Source of the DNA: Glutinoglossum americanum
Lineage: Eukaryota > Ascomycota > Geoglossomycetes > Geoglossales > Geoglossaceae
Assembly (NCBI GenBank): GCA_020080175.1
Contig: JAGHQL010000097.1
Span: 1 to 64,000 of the forward strand
Length of the DNA stretch: 64,000 bases
Reading direction: 5' to 3'
The notes beneath the pieces are model-generated. The model was not told the origin of the DNA and made no database searches. It saw nothing but the letters and a program-made list of their open reading frames with translations. Below are positions 22,167-32,947 of the stretch, piece after piece. Position 1 is the first letter of the stretch; each line of letters opens with the position of its first letter. The position numbers and the translations under genes were made by a program.

Positions 22167-23431
22167 ATTTTTGGAGAGACTTCAGGGAGATTTCAGAGGC
22201 TTTGGAGCCGGCGTTACAGTTTTCCGATGATCGGGTTTGTGCATGGTACGAGAGATACGAGAGTGGGTGATGAGATAGATGTGTCTGGGGTAGAACTTGC
22301 GTACGAGTGAGACAGAGAGAGGAAGGACCTATGATAAGGCTTCGGAGCGAACGATGAAGAGTGAGGCGAACGTTCTGTATCGTTTCTATTCCTTCTATTA
22401 TTTTTGTTGGTTATCGATGGCGTCATGTGGCACCGAGTTAGTTCCCTTCCCCGCCCAAGGATTTCGAAACCCGATGCGTTGGTCAGTGGGATTAGACCGA
22501 ACCGTGGAATCAATGGGAAGTCGGAAGGATTAACTAGAATGGGTTGTTCGAAATTCGAAGGATTCTAGGATTCCATGAAAGAACGGGTTGATGGCTTACA
22601 GATATATTTTATTTTTTTCCGGAGTCTTTCGGGGTCCATTTTTGTTTTTTTCCAAGTGTAGATCGATTAATGGAGGGGGCGTTATAGTATTGTTCCATAA
22701 CTCGGTTTCCAGTTTCCGATCGCCTTACGATGCAGATGAGTAAAAGTGTCAGGCCATATCCCATCATGCATGATGCCAAAGCTACGAAGAGGCTGAGGAA
22801 AAAGCAAAATAAGTTCGAGATGCGATGCAATGCGAGAGGATCGTCCGGGGCGACAGTTGTGGATGGATTGGAGATCCCATGGCCGTGGTTCGTCCGTATG
22901 GCTTGCATGAAGTTGATGTGCGTGTTTCATTCGGCTATCGATGTCCGGGGACCGGAGACCAGGATAGCGGGTCGATGTCACATTGGGGAACTTGGACATT
23001 TCTAGTTTTTTTCGAATTGGAGGCATTCCTGGTGGAACGGGATGAGTGATGGGATGGGATGGGGAGAAGTGTTGGATAAGTGTTGGACGGGGTGCGCGGG
23101 GAGAGACGCTGGATAAGCATGTGAGTGGGTGGGTGCGTGAGTTTGGAATTGGGTTTAGGGGTGGAGAGGGTGTGGTGGTGACGGGGAAGGGGATGACGGT
23201 GGAGACCATGAAGGGGCATATAAGGTTGGGATGCGTGGCGATCCAGGACAGAGACATCACGGAGTGAATTGAGGCCACGGAGTGAATCGAAAAGCCTAGA
23301 GGCATACCCAGATAACCACCACGCATATATACGAACCTGTGAGTCCCTCAGTCCTCTCTCCCAATCCATCTACGCATCCACTGTACCTAACACCATCAAG
23401 CCACACGACTAGTAGCTCGATCCACCTCACC
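22167..23431. other. Intergenic, one doubtful small membrane ORF on the minus strand
   Basis: These 1.27 kb hold no recognised gene. A minus-strand frame at 22908-22609 (99 residues) contains a hydrophobic stretch of some 30 residues (NLFCFFLSLFVALASCMMGY onward) followed by basic residues. That could be one transmembrane helix, but there is no homology that I recognise. A TATA-like CATATATA at 23324-23331 lies about 100 bases before the F-box gene start. Confidence 0.35.
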
Positions 23432-24540
23432 ATGTCCCTCCACTCTCTTCCTCCCGAACTCTCCTTAAAAATTCTCTCTCACCTCCCTCCTCCCTCTCTA
23501 CTATCCTTCTCCCAAACCTCCCACCGAAACTACACCCTCCACACCTTCGCCCTCGCTAGCCTTAAGCTCGGAATCTTCCACTCGCGCATCTCCTCCTTAC
23601 TTTCCTTCCTCCTCCCGGCCTCCTGCCCCTCTACAGAACCAACAGACGACGAAGATGACGCAGAAGACGTCATATCAATCCTACTCAAGAAGGAAGAAGC
23701 AAGAACGAGAACTGGCGTGATCGGTCGCCAGAACCAATTAGCTGGCATGCTGCTTCAGCGCTACACCCACCTCCGCTCCCTCGACCTCGTGATCTGGGAC
23801 ATAACCCCCCAAACCACCCGCTCAATCGCCGCCCTCCCCGCCCTCCACACCCTCTCGATCCGCCTCCATCACCCCCACGTCCGCCACCCAGACGTCCCCA
23901 AAACCCACTGGTCAACCTGCACCCCTTCCACGAAATGGAACAGCCTCTCCAGCACCCTATCGCGGGGCTGGTGCCCGGCACAAAGAGGGAGCAAAACGCA
24001 GAGAACCCCGCCACCACCCCCCATGGGCAGAGCTCTAAGGAGACTGAGACTCGAGAGGTGCGGAATCACAGACTACCAGCTCGAATGCATCCTCCGCGAC
24101 AACCCCCTCCTCCACGACCTTCGCCTCAAAAAATGCACGATCCTAACCGACGAGCTCTTCGAAGCCCTCGCTCACTCCCCCCCACAACACCTCTCCCGTC
24201 TCGACTTCACAGACAGTGAAAACCCCTCCATAACCCCACAAATTCTTCCCTACATCTCCGCTCTGAAATCCCTAAAAGTACCCCTCCCCCCCTTTTTCTT
24301 TCCCCCACAAAAAAAAAAAAACCAAAAAGCTCAGCTAACCCCGCCACCACAACACAGACTCTCTCCCTCCACGCCCTCCTCCACATCCCAAACGACATCG
24401 TGAAGGAATACCGCGATACAGAGTGGACTACTCTCCGGCACCTCACGTTGCCCGCCAGCGAGGACCCCGGGGACGCCGCGGGGACGAGGGACGGTGGGAG
24501 CCGGGTCGGGGAGATCGAGGTCGACGATGTGTATAAATAG
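23432..24540 (+). CDS. F-box protein with leucine-rich repeats
   Basis: Two exons: 23432-24277 and 24358-24540, 342 residues. The N-terminus MSLHSLPPELSLKILSHLPP is an F-box start, the Skp1-binding part of SCF ubiquitin ligases. Later segments repeat an LRR-like pattern: LRSLDLVIWDIT, LRRLRLERCGITDYQLECIL, LHDLRLKKCTILTDELFEAL and LSRLDFTDSENPSITPQIL. Those repeats would recruit the substrate, which is unknown. The intron carries runs of C, T and a 12-base A run, then CAACACAG; joining there gives LKSLKTLSLHALLHIPNDIV, which continues the LRR. The start at 23432 is chosen because it begins the F-box. The coding strand is unusually C-rich compared with neighbours. Confidence 0.82.
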
Positions 24541-26204
24541 ATAAACCGAATAAACGAACGAACAAGCGTGCTAGCAACAAGGACCTTTTCTTTTTCTTTT
24601 TTTCTAGTTCATTCTTGAGGCTAGTGGCTCGCTGTCGATGGAGGAAGGAAGATGTGGCACTTGGTTAATAACCCTAATTTTCCCCGGGTGCCAAACCTCC
24701 ATACTATTATTATTACTATTATTTTCTTATCTCTCTCCCCTTTTTCGGGAATGCATCGGCTGGGTCATGGTCTTTTGGGCTTTTCTGGTTTGGGGACTGG
24801 GAATGGAGGGGTGGTACTTCTCCGTTTTGTGCCTCTTATTCTTTTTTTTTTTTCCCGGTGGGGTTCCTGTCGCATTTTGGCTGGATATTTGTTCGTGGTG
24901 AACTATGGGTTGTTAGGGTTATGGATTACGATTACGATTTACGATTGTTATGAAAGCGGTTGGTCATCGCCCCCTTACTGTCAAGCATTCTGGGTTCTGG
25001 GTTGTAATTCAGCCCGCGTGTATGAAAGAATCTGTTACAGGTTTTCCTTTTCTTTCTTTGCTGCGTTGGGGGGGGGGTGCAGTAACTCCCTTTCGCTACA
25101 TGTGCGATTCTCCCGGCGTTAGTGTTACGTTCATATCCTTCAAATCCCATAATGTCTTATCTTAGGTGGGGGAGGCATTTTGAATTTTATCCTTCAGGTT
25201 CTCTCTCCTTTGCTCCTATATCCGCAACGAAATCAAACATTAAAACCCCCCCTTTTCGCTATTCAACTATTATTTTAGCCGGATCGAGGTATATTGAACT
25301 ACTTTTTCCCCTATTCACTTGTACCATGTTTTGTATGTTATATACGAACAGTCAATAATTATAAATAGCCACTGTTAGTCGTGGCAACAACCTTGGGGTT
25401 CAGGAATAGTGAAGGCCTATTGAGGTTTTTGGACATTGACGAAAAAAGGGGGGTCGGCGAAAATGCCCCCTAGCCGATATCGGATTTAGGTTCGCGGGAG
25501 TTAGTGTTCCTCCAGCAGGTTGTGAATGAAGAATTGGCCCGAAATGCCTCTTCTCCCCCGTGTTCGATCGGTGTTAATGTAGGTTGTGCACATGCTCTGT
25601 GTTATCCATAGCCAGAAAGTAGATGAGGGGGGATGGAGCAGAGATGAACAAGAATATATTCAATCTGGCCACTCGTGCTAGAAGAAAGGTGACCCTCTTT
25701 AAGAGAAAAGAACATGAGGAATTCGACATCTGAAGCCAGTTCACCCGGCCGTTAGATCGGTCATGCCCCTTCCCCTGAGAATGCAGAGTGTTAAGAGTTG
25801 ACAGTCTACAGACTCCATGTTGCTGCCGCCCTTCACAGAGTTTTTGTCCCAGCTTCCTGTCAATTGTGAATGGTTCTGTCGTTGGCGCGTCGTTCCTAGT
25901 GACGATTCTGCAATATTCTTCCCTAAATCGCCGTGGCGACGCGTCTGTTTGTCGTCCGATACCCGCACCACCCAGCCACCTACCCCAACATATTGCCTCC
26001 AGCCTCCTTTCTCTTCGCTCACCCTTCACCCTTTCACACCATCGATCTTAAAGATAGCTTTGAAGTTTCTTACTTTTATTCAAGCTCCTTTCTCCGTAAC
26101 CCCTGCTCGGCTTCACTATTCGATTTGCTATCTTTACCTTCAACGTTTTCCTTATTGATCCTGGCATATCTTAAGCTACTGAGACACTGCAAGAAGGGGA
26201 CGCG
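24541..26204. other. Intergenic, no gene seen
   Basis: These 1.66 kb hold no supportable coding region. Frames up to 156 residues are hydrophobic or low-complexity and have no family signature. Mononucleotide T runs occur near 24590-24610 and 24841-24855, and a short GATTACGATTACGA repeat lies near 24925-24940. Confidence 0.5.
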
Positions 26205-27818
26205 ATGTTGTCACTCGAGGATGACTTAAGCCCTCAGATGGAGGCCAAAATTGCGAATGAGGTCGTAGTCTTTGCACACTGGATCCAGAGACACGAGCAT
26301 GCAATCAAGACTGCCCAGGGTGCATATGCCGCCGTGAGAAAAGACCAATTTGTCCCGAATTTTCATACGCTGCTGTTAACTCTTCCAAATTAGAATCACA
26401 ACAACACCATTACCTTTGATACACCTTCCACTACTGTCGAATTCTATCTCCGCCGTGTCCCTGGCCATGACCCTAAGCTCTACCTTATGGGCGATCTTTA
26501 TTTGATCTGCCAGGCAAAAATCGGTAGCATGATCCAAGAGTTGACCGACAAGATTCGAGCAGATTCAAACCACGATTCCGAGAAGGCGGTACACTATAGT
26601 GGACGTGACGGGAGGAGTAGAGACCGAAAGGTGACAATCGGTTGCCTTCTAGATGTTCTCAAAGGGAAAGCCGAGAATTTGATCGATTTCGGCCCATTCG
26701 TAATCGGTGCAATGAATAAATATTACGAACGCGAACGAGCCCTGCGAGTTCTCGAAGGCCTTGAAGACATGGCTCACCCCAGAGCGGATATAAAACCGCA
26801 TCAGAACGCTGAATCGCGGATTGTCAGCTACTGTTCTAAGCTGAGTCCATTTCATATCTTCGCTCATCTCAACGAGAAGCATAGAGGAGAATCCCTCAAA
26901 GAGGAGCAACGTCTCCAGATTTTAGCCACCAAGGAGGCTATGGAGAAACCCGTGGGAGACGGCGATCACGAGGCCCCTCGCCGGGCTGCTTTTGCAGTTT
27001 TCGAAGCTGTCAGAGATAGAGCCAACAGTAACGAGCTTGCTGTGTGTAGAGACGTGAGCTACTTCTCAGACAAGAATATCAGCTCTCGCTATGATCGAAC
27101 ACCTCCAGACCTAGTTTACAAGCCTTCCGACTCGGGCTACGTAAGCGGCACAACAAAAGAGCAGCTTGAGGAATACAACAAGCTTTCTTCAGAAGAAGAA
27201 ACAGTCCCTAGTAATACAGCTCCTCGAGCATCGTTCCCACAAACAGGCCAAATGATCAACTCTCCAACGGTACAGCTTCAAACGCTTACCGAGGATGTCT
27301 GGACTGGGTATGGTTGCGGTGGGCGTGTGGGAGGTGTGGGGGATCAGAGCGACATGGAAAAATCGTTCGACTGGGGTGCCCTCATCGAGCGCTATCCTGC
27401 TAGTGCTTCTCGTGACAAAACGCCTGGCGAAACCTTCAATTGGGAGAGAGCTCTGTATCGAACTGAGCAACACGAGGTCTTTCCTAGATTCACCGAGGAT
27501 ACGCTTGGAAACGACGGTGATGATATGAGTCTCCTTGGTCGTGAAATCAGCCTATGCGACGATGGTGATAATTTTCGCACAGCCAATCGCTACCACAACC
27601 AGGACGAAGACAATGTCTGCGATGAGGAGACGCTTCTCCGTAAGCGTGCGCACACAATGGCACTCCTCGAGGGGAAGGACGAGAATGCAAACGCTATCGC
27701 CGCCGCCTGGGATCAAGGAAAGGTTGGAATAGAATTCCTGGCAGAACTTTACGCCCCCAAGGAAAAGGAAAAGACCAAGAAGGGCTTCTTTGCTAGATTC
27801 CTTAACGTAAACCGCTAG
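26205..27818 (+). CDS. Unrecognised protein, 517 residues
   Basis: Two exons: 26205-26333 and 26394-27818. The short intron has a GTGAGA donor, a TTAAC branch and an AATTAG acceptor, and the join keeps the frame (HAYAA-type end to NHNNTITFDTP). The N-terminal 230 residues are likely helical and globular (FAHWIQRHEHAIKTAQGAY, YLMGDLYLICQAKIGSMIQE). The C-terminal half is acidic and probably disordered, and ends in a basic hydrophobic tail, KEKEKTKKGFFARFLNVNR. I see no catalytic motif, signal peptide or membrane segment. I do not recognise the family. It sits head-to-tail with another unrecognised gene. Confidence 0.75.
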
Positions 27819-28285
27819 CTGCGTGGAAATGATAAGTTTGTCCATTGGCCTTTTGGCTATCGAGAGATTGGGGATGGGTCGAAAATAGCGTTATGCTAAG
27901 GAAGGGGACGGCTTTCGGACCTGCCACCCCGCAGACTCGTGGAGGGCATTTATTAGTGATGGTTAAAAGTGCTTTCTAGTTAGGGAATCAATACACTTAC
28001 GGAACTCCTGAGTATTCACTCTCGATGAGCCTAAATGATAAGCCGTAGAACAAGCCCCTTCCCCAGAACCTTTTCCATCGTTCCCACCATTGCAGACTTG
28101 AAAGGTTGCCGACTATCCAAGTTAGTTGAGGCTGGGCTCCGGAATCCAGCGTTGCAAACCCTCCTCAACATCACACTTTTTCCTGTGTTATCCTCACTTC
28201 CACCCAACGCGGGATCCAGCACCTTTTCTCAGCCAACCCCACACTGCTAATCTCTTGCCGTATCGCCTTACTAAGAGAACTAGGG
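27819..28285. other. Spacer between two unrecognised genes
   Basis: These 467 bases hold no gene that I can support; promoter and UTR sequence is assumed. Confidence 0.4.
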
Positions 28286-29805
28286 ATGGCGACCATAAAG
28301 CACTGGCAGCAGGCCATAGCCGGAGATCGCACGCATCGACGTGTTTCCTATGAGACCCATCACCATGACGAGATGGTTGAGCTCTGGTCCACCATGAGTA
28401 GCCCTAGCTATACAAACAGCTTTAGGCTACCAGCAAAGCTAATCCACACAGAACCCTCATCGACCGCAAGCGCAGATGACATTCAGCGTGTGCATGGTTA
28501 CCAGGATTACATCTACAACCCAGATTGTGAGCAGATGGTCACTGCTATCTTGTCAGTCGTGATCGATAAGCCACATCTGCCTCTGCCGCCTGAGTACAAC
28601 AGCATTCTTCTCCACGTGCTGGAGTCTTATAATTCACTCGTCAAGTCTCTTGAGAAGGGGAAGCACGACACCGAGATCGATGCTCTCGCAATGGAGCAAA
28701 CCTTGCGAGATTGGGAGAAGGATCGAAAAGATTTTAAAGGAGAAATAAAGAGGCTAGAAAAGCGAATCACGGAATTGCAGGGCACGAAGGCCATGCTAAA
28801 GGCAAGAGAGGACAGCATCTTGGGGAAAAAGAACTATGAGACCTCAGATGGCGCTATCGCACGAATTAGGAGAAAAAGGAAATCAAAAGGGAAGGAGAGT
28901 GGCCCTAACCACAAATGTAAGTTGTTTCAACTGACCCTTCTGGCGTATTTTCGATGCTAACCACCACTGATATAGTGCTATATCAACCTTCAATAATTAA
29001 CCGCAGTCGCATCAGCCTCTCGCCACCTCGAACAAACAAAAGTATGGAATTGCATGTTGGCCACCCACCGACTGCCCGCAGCCATATGGCCTTTTCGGCA
29101 TTTATGGAATTGCCACACACGGCTCCTGACTCGGGCAAACCGATAGATGGGGCTCACCCTGCGGGGCCTTCGGACAGAGCACCAATTGGGCATGCGTGCC
29201 TCTTGCTCTCCTCTAGCAACACAAAAAAGATGGAGGACAACCTGTTTTCAACGAGTGGATCTTCGTCGGACGCTTCTAGCATCGGTGATTCACCACCAAA
29301 ACCTTATGGGCCCATGTGCCCACAACGCCAAAGACATTCACGCCGGCAATTCTCCTTCGCCTCTGGTGATGACTCCAAAACCCGGCTAAGAGATCCAACA
29401 ACTCCTACTCAGCAGGGTGCTCAGAGCTATCCCAATATCTTAGGCAATTCCGTGGCATACAATGAGGAACAGGCCTTGCTTGTAGTTAGTCCAACTGATG
29501 CTTATGCAAAAATGCAAGAACATCCGAGATGTAGGAGTAGCTCTAGTTCAAGCTACTCGGTGGCTTCAGACGGCGGGATAGAGATCTTTGGGCCACCAAA
29601 CCAAATGAATGGCCCAAAGATATCAGCTTTAGAGAGTCTGGAAAGAGTCAAGGCTAGCATCCATGCGACGAGAAAAAGAACTGGTGCAAGTGTACCCTAT
29701 AGCATCACAGCAGCGCCTGCAGGTTCACAGAAAGAGACAACGCAAAAGATAGCGGCAAGCCGAGTGGATCCACCCCTTGAACATTCCAGACAAGGGAAAG
29801 ACTAA
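28286..29805 (+). CDS. Unrecognised coiled-coil protein, 486 residues
   Basis: Two exons: 28286-28916 and 28976-29805. The donor TGTAAG and acceptor GATATAG join phase 1 to phase 2 and give ...GPNHKLLYQPSIINRS. A charged helical segment at about 130-180 (DWEKDRKDFKGEIKRLEKRI, then TELQGTKAMLKARED) looks like a coiled coil. It is followed by a basic cluster, RIRRKRKSKGKE, a likely nuclear signal. The second half is Ser/Pro-rich and disordered. No enzyme motif is visible and I do not recognise the family. A nuclear scaffold or regulatory role is only an inference. Confidence 0.72.
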
Positions 29806-30213
29806 GCGAGGCTTGAATTTCAGAGAGGGAGCTCTGAGAACGATCACATTGGAGCCCGAGCTAGTAACTGATTGGCTCATGCATTAGAGTTCTCTGGGCG
29901 AGGGTTTTTTGTTTCTTGAGAGCATGTTTGAGGGCTCTCAAAAAGTGGGCATTGACAGTTCGGTTGGACCAGCACATGTTATCGGCAACTTTTCTTCCAG
30001 GGGTTGGTCCTCTCATGGGGAAGCGGCAGCTGGCGCAGTTCACGATCGATTCCGACATCCAGTAAGAGGTGAAGCTGGTCACCTGGTATTTGACTTTTGG
30101 GTTTTCATGTTGAATTGGGATGATATTACGAATGTTGGGGGTTAGTTTGTATTATATAAGCGATCGCATCCCACCAAGCGGGGCCACAATACCGAAAAGT
30201 TTCCTTTTCTCCA
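29806..30213. promoter_or_regulatory. Promoter region of the ureidoglycolate lyase gene
   Basis: The 408-base spacer ends with a TATATAAG box at 30153-30160, about 55 bases before the start codon. One CGATAA-type GATA site lies on the minus strand near 29980. GATA factors control purine catabolism in fungi, but a single site is weak evidence. Confidence 0.5.
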
Positions 30214-31170
30214 ATGCCTCTCAAGATCAAAGCCCCGAGTGTTCCGCTCCGCCTGATACCGGAGCCACTGACTCCGAGTGCATTTGCTCCATTTGGCACG
30301 GTTATTGAAAACCCTTCACCCTCGTCTCCAAGTATCACTCACCAGCGATCGCCCGACCAGAGCCTGGGGGAACCGAATTGGGCTTCTTCTGCAAGTGCCG
30401 TGACAGCAAATCAAGGCACAGCGCTGAAATACAATGACGTGACTAAGCTTGTGGATCTCTACGATAGGGCACCCAGTCGGAAGCCCGGGAAGGCAGTCAT
30501 GAGTATGTTCGTATGCATGCCGAGGGATCTTCTACCGGATATATCGTCTGCAGATTCCATTGGGACTACAACGGCGGCAGAGGATGACTTGCAAAAAGGG
30601 GGTGTTGAAGGTCTACTTCCAATCAAAATCCTCGAGCGGCATCCCTACACGACACAAACCTTCATACCATTAGGGCTCTCACCTTCAGATCAACACACCG
30701 GGTACCTTGTCGTCGTTGCTCCCACTCTACCACTTTCCAAGAACCGGGAAGCACGGCCGCCCCCTTTCCCTATGCCCGAGCCGCGAAGGAGGCGATCTCT
30801 ACGTGAAGTGCTATCCCTAGCTCGACCACCGCCATTCCCTGAGAATGAGCAATCCTCAGTACCATCCTCCAGGCGAAGCAGGCGGTTTACCGTTAGACTG
30901 GGACCACCAGATCTTCAGAATCTCAGGGCGTTTGTTGCTAGAGGACCACAGGCGGTTACTTACGGTGCCGGAACCTGGCACGCACCTATGATCGTGCTGG
31001 GGGGAAAAAATGTGGAGTTTGTGGTGGTACAGTATAGTAATGGGGTCACGGAGGAAGACTGCCAGGAGGTGGAGATCACCACTGACACTGCCGGTGGTGT
31101 GGTAGTGGCTGCTATCTCGAAGGGTGAATTCCAGATGCCGGTAAAAGGGGAATTGAAGGCGAAGCTGTAG
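30214..31170 (+). CDS. DAL3: Ureidoglycolate lyase (allantoin catabolism), PTS1 end
   Basis: Single exon, 318 residues. The enzyme splits ureidoglycolate into glyoxylate and urea, the last step of allantoin use. Family blocks are LIPEPLTPSAFAPFGTVIE at the start, ALKYNDVTKL, MSMFVCMPR, the ILERHPYTTQTFIPLGLSPS core, YLVVVAPTLP, LRAFVARGPQAVTYGAGTWH and ENVEFVVVQYSNGV-like GGKNVEFVVVQYSNGV. The histidine in GTWHAPM fits the cupin-like active site. About 50 residues (roughly 176-224) rich in Pro and Arg split the core between YLVVVAPTLP and NLRAFVARG; smaller family members lack this. The C-terminus AKL is a canonical PTS1, so the enzyme is probably peroxisomal. This explains why nitrogen regulation is expected, though only one GATA site was seen. 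Confidence 0.92.
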   Translation: MPLKIKAPSVPLRLIPEPLTPSAFAPFGTVIENPSPSSPSITHQRSPDQSLGEPNWASSASAVTANQGTALKYNDVTKLVDLYDRAPSRKPGKAVMSMFVCMPRDLLPDISSADSIGTTTAAEDDLQKGGVEGLLPIKILERHPYTTQTFIPLGLSPSDQHTGYLVVVAPTLPLSKNREARPPPFPMPEPRRRRSLREVLSLARPPPFPENEQSSVPSSRRSRRFTVRLGPPDLQNLRAFVARGPQAVTYGAGTWHAPMIVLGGKNVEFVVVQYSNGVTEEDCQEVEITTDTAGGVVVAAISKGEFQMPVKGELKAKL

Positions 31171-32947
31171 GACATGGCCCGGCTTCTGAACGTGCGAGTC
31201 TACAATAGCCCTAGTTCCAAGTTCTTGAATGCTAGTGATCCCTGTATTCTCGACCAAACTGAACGGTCGTTATCCCCTTGCATGCCATTGACATAGTTTT
31301 GCAGAGATAACAGTACCATGAGGTGCTATGCTCTGAGATGCCGTGTCTGTTAGGTGTGTCAACGCCAGCGCCGCTCCTCGATCGACAGACCTTGATAGCC
31401 CATGATGATAGCCTCCCTAGTTGCCGTCGTATATGCCAAGATACGCACCAAGAGACACCCTGGTGAGGACACTTTGCGGCCTTTGCAAGCCAGTAATCAT
31501 AAATATTTGCCCATTGCCGGCCAGAAATATCCGAAGTCCTGGACGCGGTCAATTTTGGGTTTAAGTACCCTAGTATTAGACGCCGTGGTCTCTGTTTCGT
31601 TAATTGCCAGATCGCAGCCACCTGATCAGAAGGCAATCTAGAGTAGATCGCCCTCCGGTACTTGGTTAAGCCGCGTTTCGATCCCTAGACGCCTTAGACG
31701 TTAAGAGATGAGCTGAGAGTGGTATATGAATATGGAAAGATCTCTAGGCTAAAAGATATGCATCTGGGAGCACGAAAATCTACAAACGGGACCGATATGA
31801 GTTGTGCGCCGCATAGCAGAAACGTAGGGGCGAAATACTCCGCAGTGTAAGTAGTTTTGAGGAGGGCCCTGAGCCGCAAGACCTTACTTAGATCATTGCT
31901 TTAGCGGCATCGTACTAGGTCTGTGGTTTCCACCGAGAACTAGGTAAGCCCATCCTCCCATTTATTTTTCCTACTACTTAAAGTCAATCCAAAAGAAAGA
32001 CTGGGGAAGTAACGGGACCCGCGAGGTAATATGGCCAACGAGTGGTGCACTCCTGGTAGAAGGGGCTCACCAAAGGATTCCTTTTCCTTGGTTTCAATTA
32101 CAACCTTTGATCCTTAGTAACCTCATATTAGCGAATCCGAGGAGCTCTCGATGACCATGACCATCTGGAGCCGGTCAACGCGGTCGTCGACGATCTCTTG
32201 AGCATCAGAGGTTGTCACTCTAGCCCCACACGCCCTGGGCCAACGGCAAACTCAGACTTCGAGGGAAGGTCGGGTAATGCCTTCAACTTTTTGGCCAAGA
32301 GGCGGTCGTGGTGTTACCCTAGCTCCCAACAAAATAGCGTTAAGCCTTGGCGGTATTCTTGATGACAATGTTTGAACGACAGGTCTTTAAGACCCCCCGG
32401 GCTTTTCTCGGGCCTGACCTGGGTGAAGGCGCGAGTAGTCGCCTTGCGAAGCTGTTTGTGTACCTCTTGTTGCATTACAATTTGTTTTCTACAGCTGTCA
32501 GAGATGAGGTATTCCATATACATCATATAGAGGCAGCGGGCGGGCTAGCCTATATTACTATATAAATTGTTAAGAAATTAGGAGGTATTTGTCGTATTCG
32601 AGAGTTCGTCATAACCACTATCCACAAGTATGCCGGGTTTTGCCAGGAAATAGTACACACAAATACGTTCTCGATTAAAAGCAGCGTGAGCACGACGCGT
32701 GCTCCAATTCACTGTACCCTGCGTTGGCACAAATCTCAATCGTTTTGCAATGTCTCGAGCCAGTTATATTTTTTAACAAATCTCCCCGATGTCCAATGTT
32801 TGGCCTAGCACATGGTGTGTTTTTCCCACCGCCCCTCAGCTTCCTTGACAGTAGGCAAGCCGTACCCCTACTAATCAGAGCTCTAGACTCCGCATTACGC
32901 GTCTAGCCGTTTGTACGAATCTGTATGCAATCACCTACAGCCACAGA
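31171..32947. other. Intergenic, no gene seen
   Basis: These 1.78 kb contain only short frames on both strands without family signatures. I looked for tRNA arms because of a TTTCGATCCC sequence near 31675, but no acceptor stem or A box accompanies it. The DUF3431 gene promoter must lie at the end. Confidence 0.5.

Noticed and set aside
22682-23326. 214-residue minus-strand frame
   Set aside because: Composition is dominated by Pro/Ser/His from a C-rich strand, and three overlapping frames are equally open.
24652-25122. 156-residue hydrophobic frame on the + strand
   Set aside because: Driven by T-rich runs; no start context, homologue or splice partner seen.
31232-31636. 134-residue minus-strand frame and a TTTCGATCCC sequence resembling a tRNA T-arm
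   Set aside because: The frame has no signature; the T-arm-like sequence has no A box, anticodon arm or acceptor stem around it.
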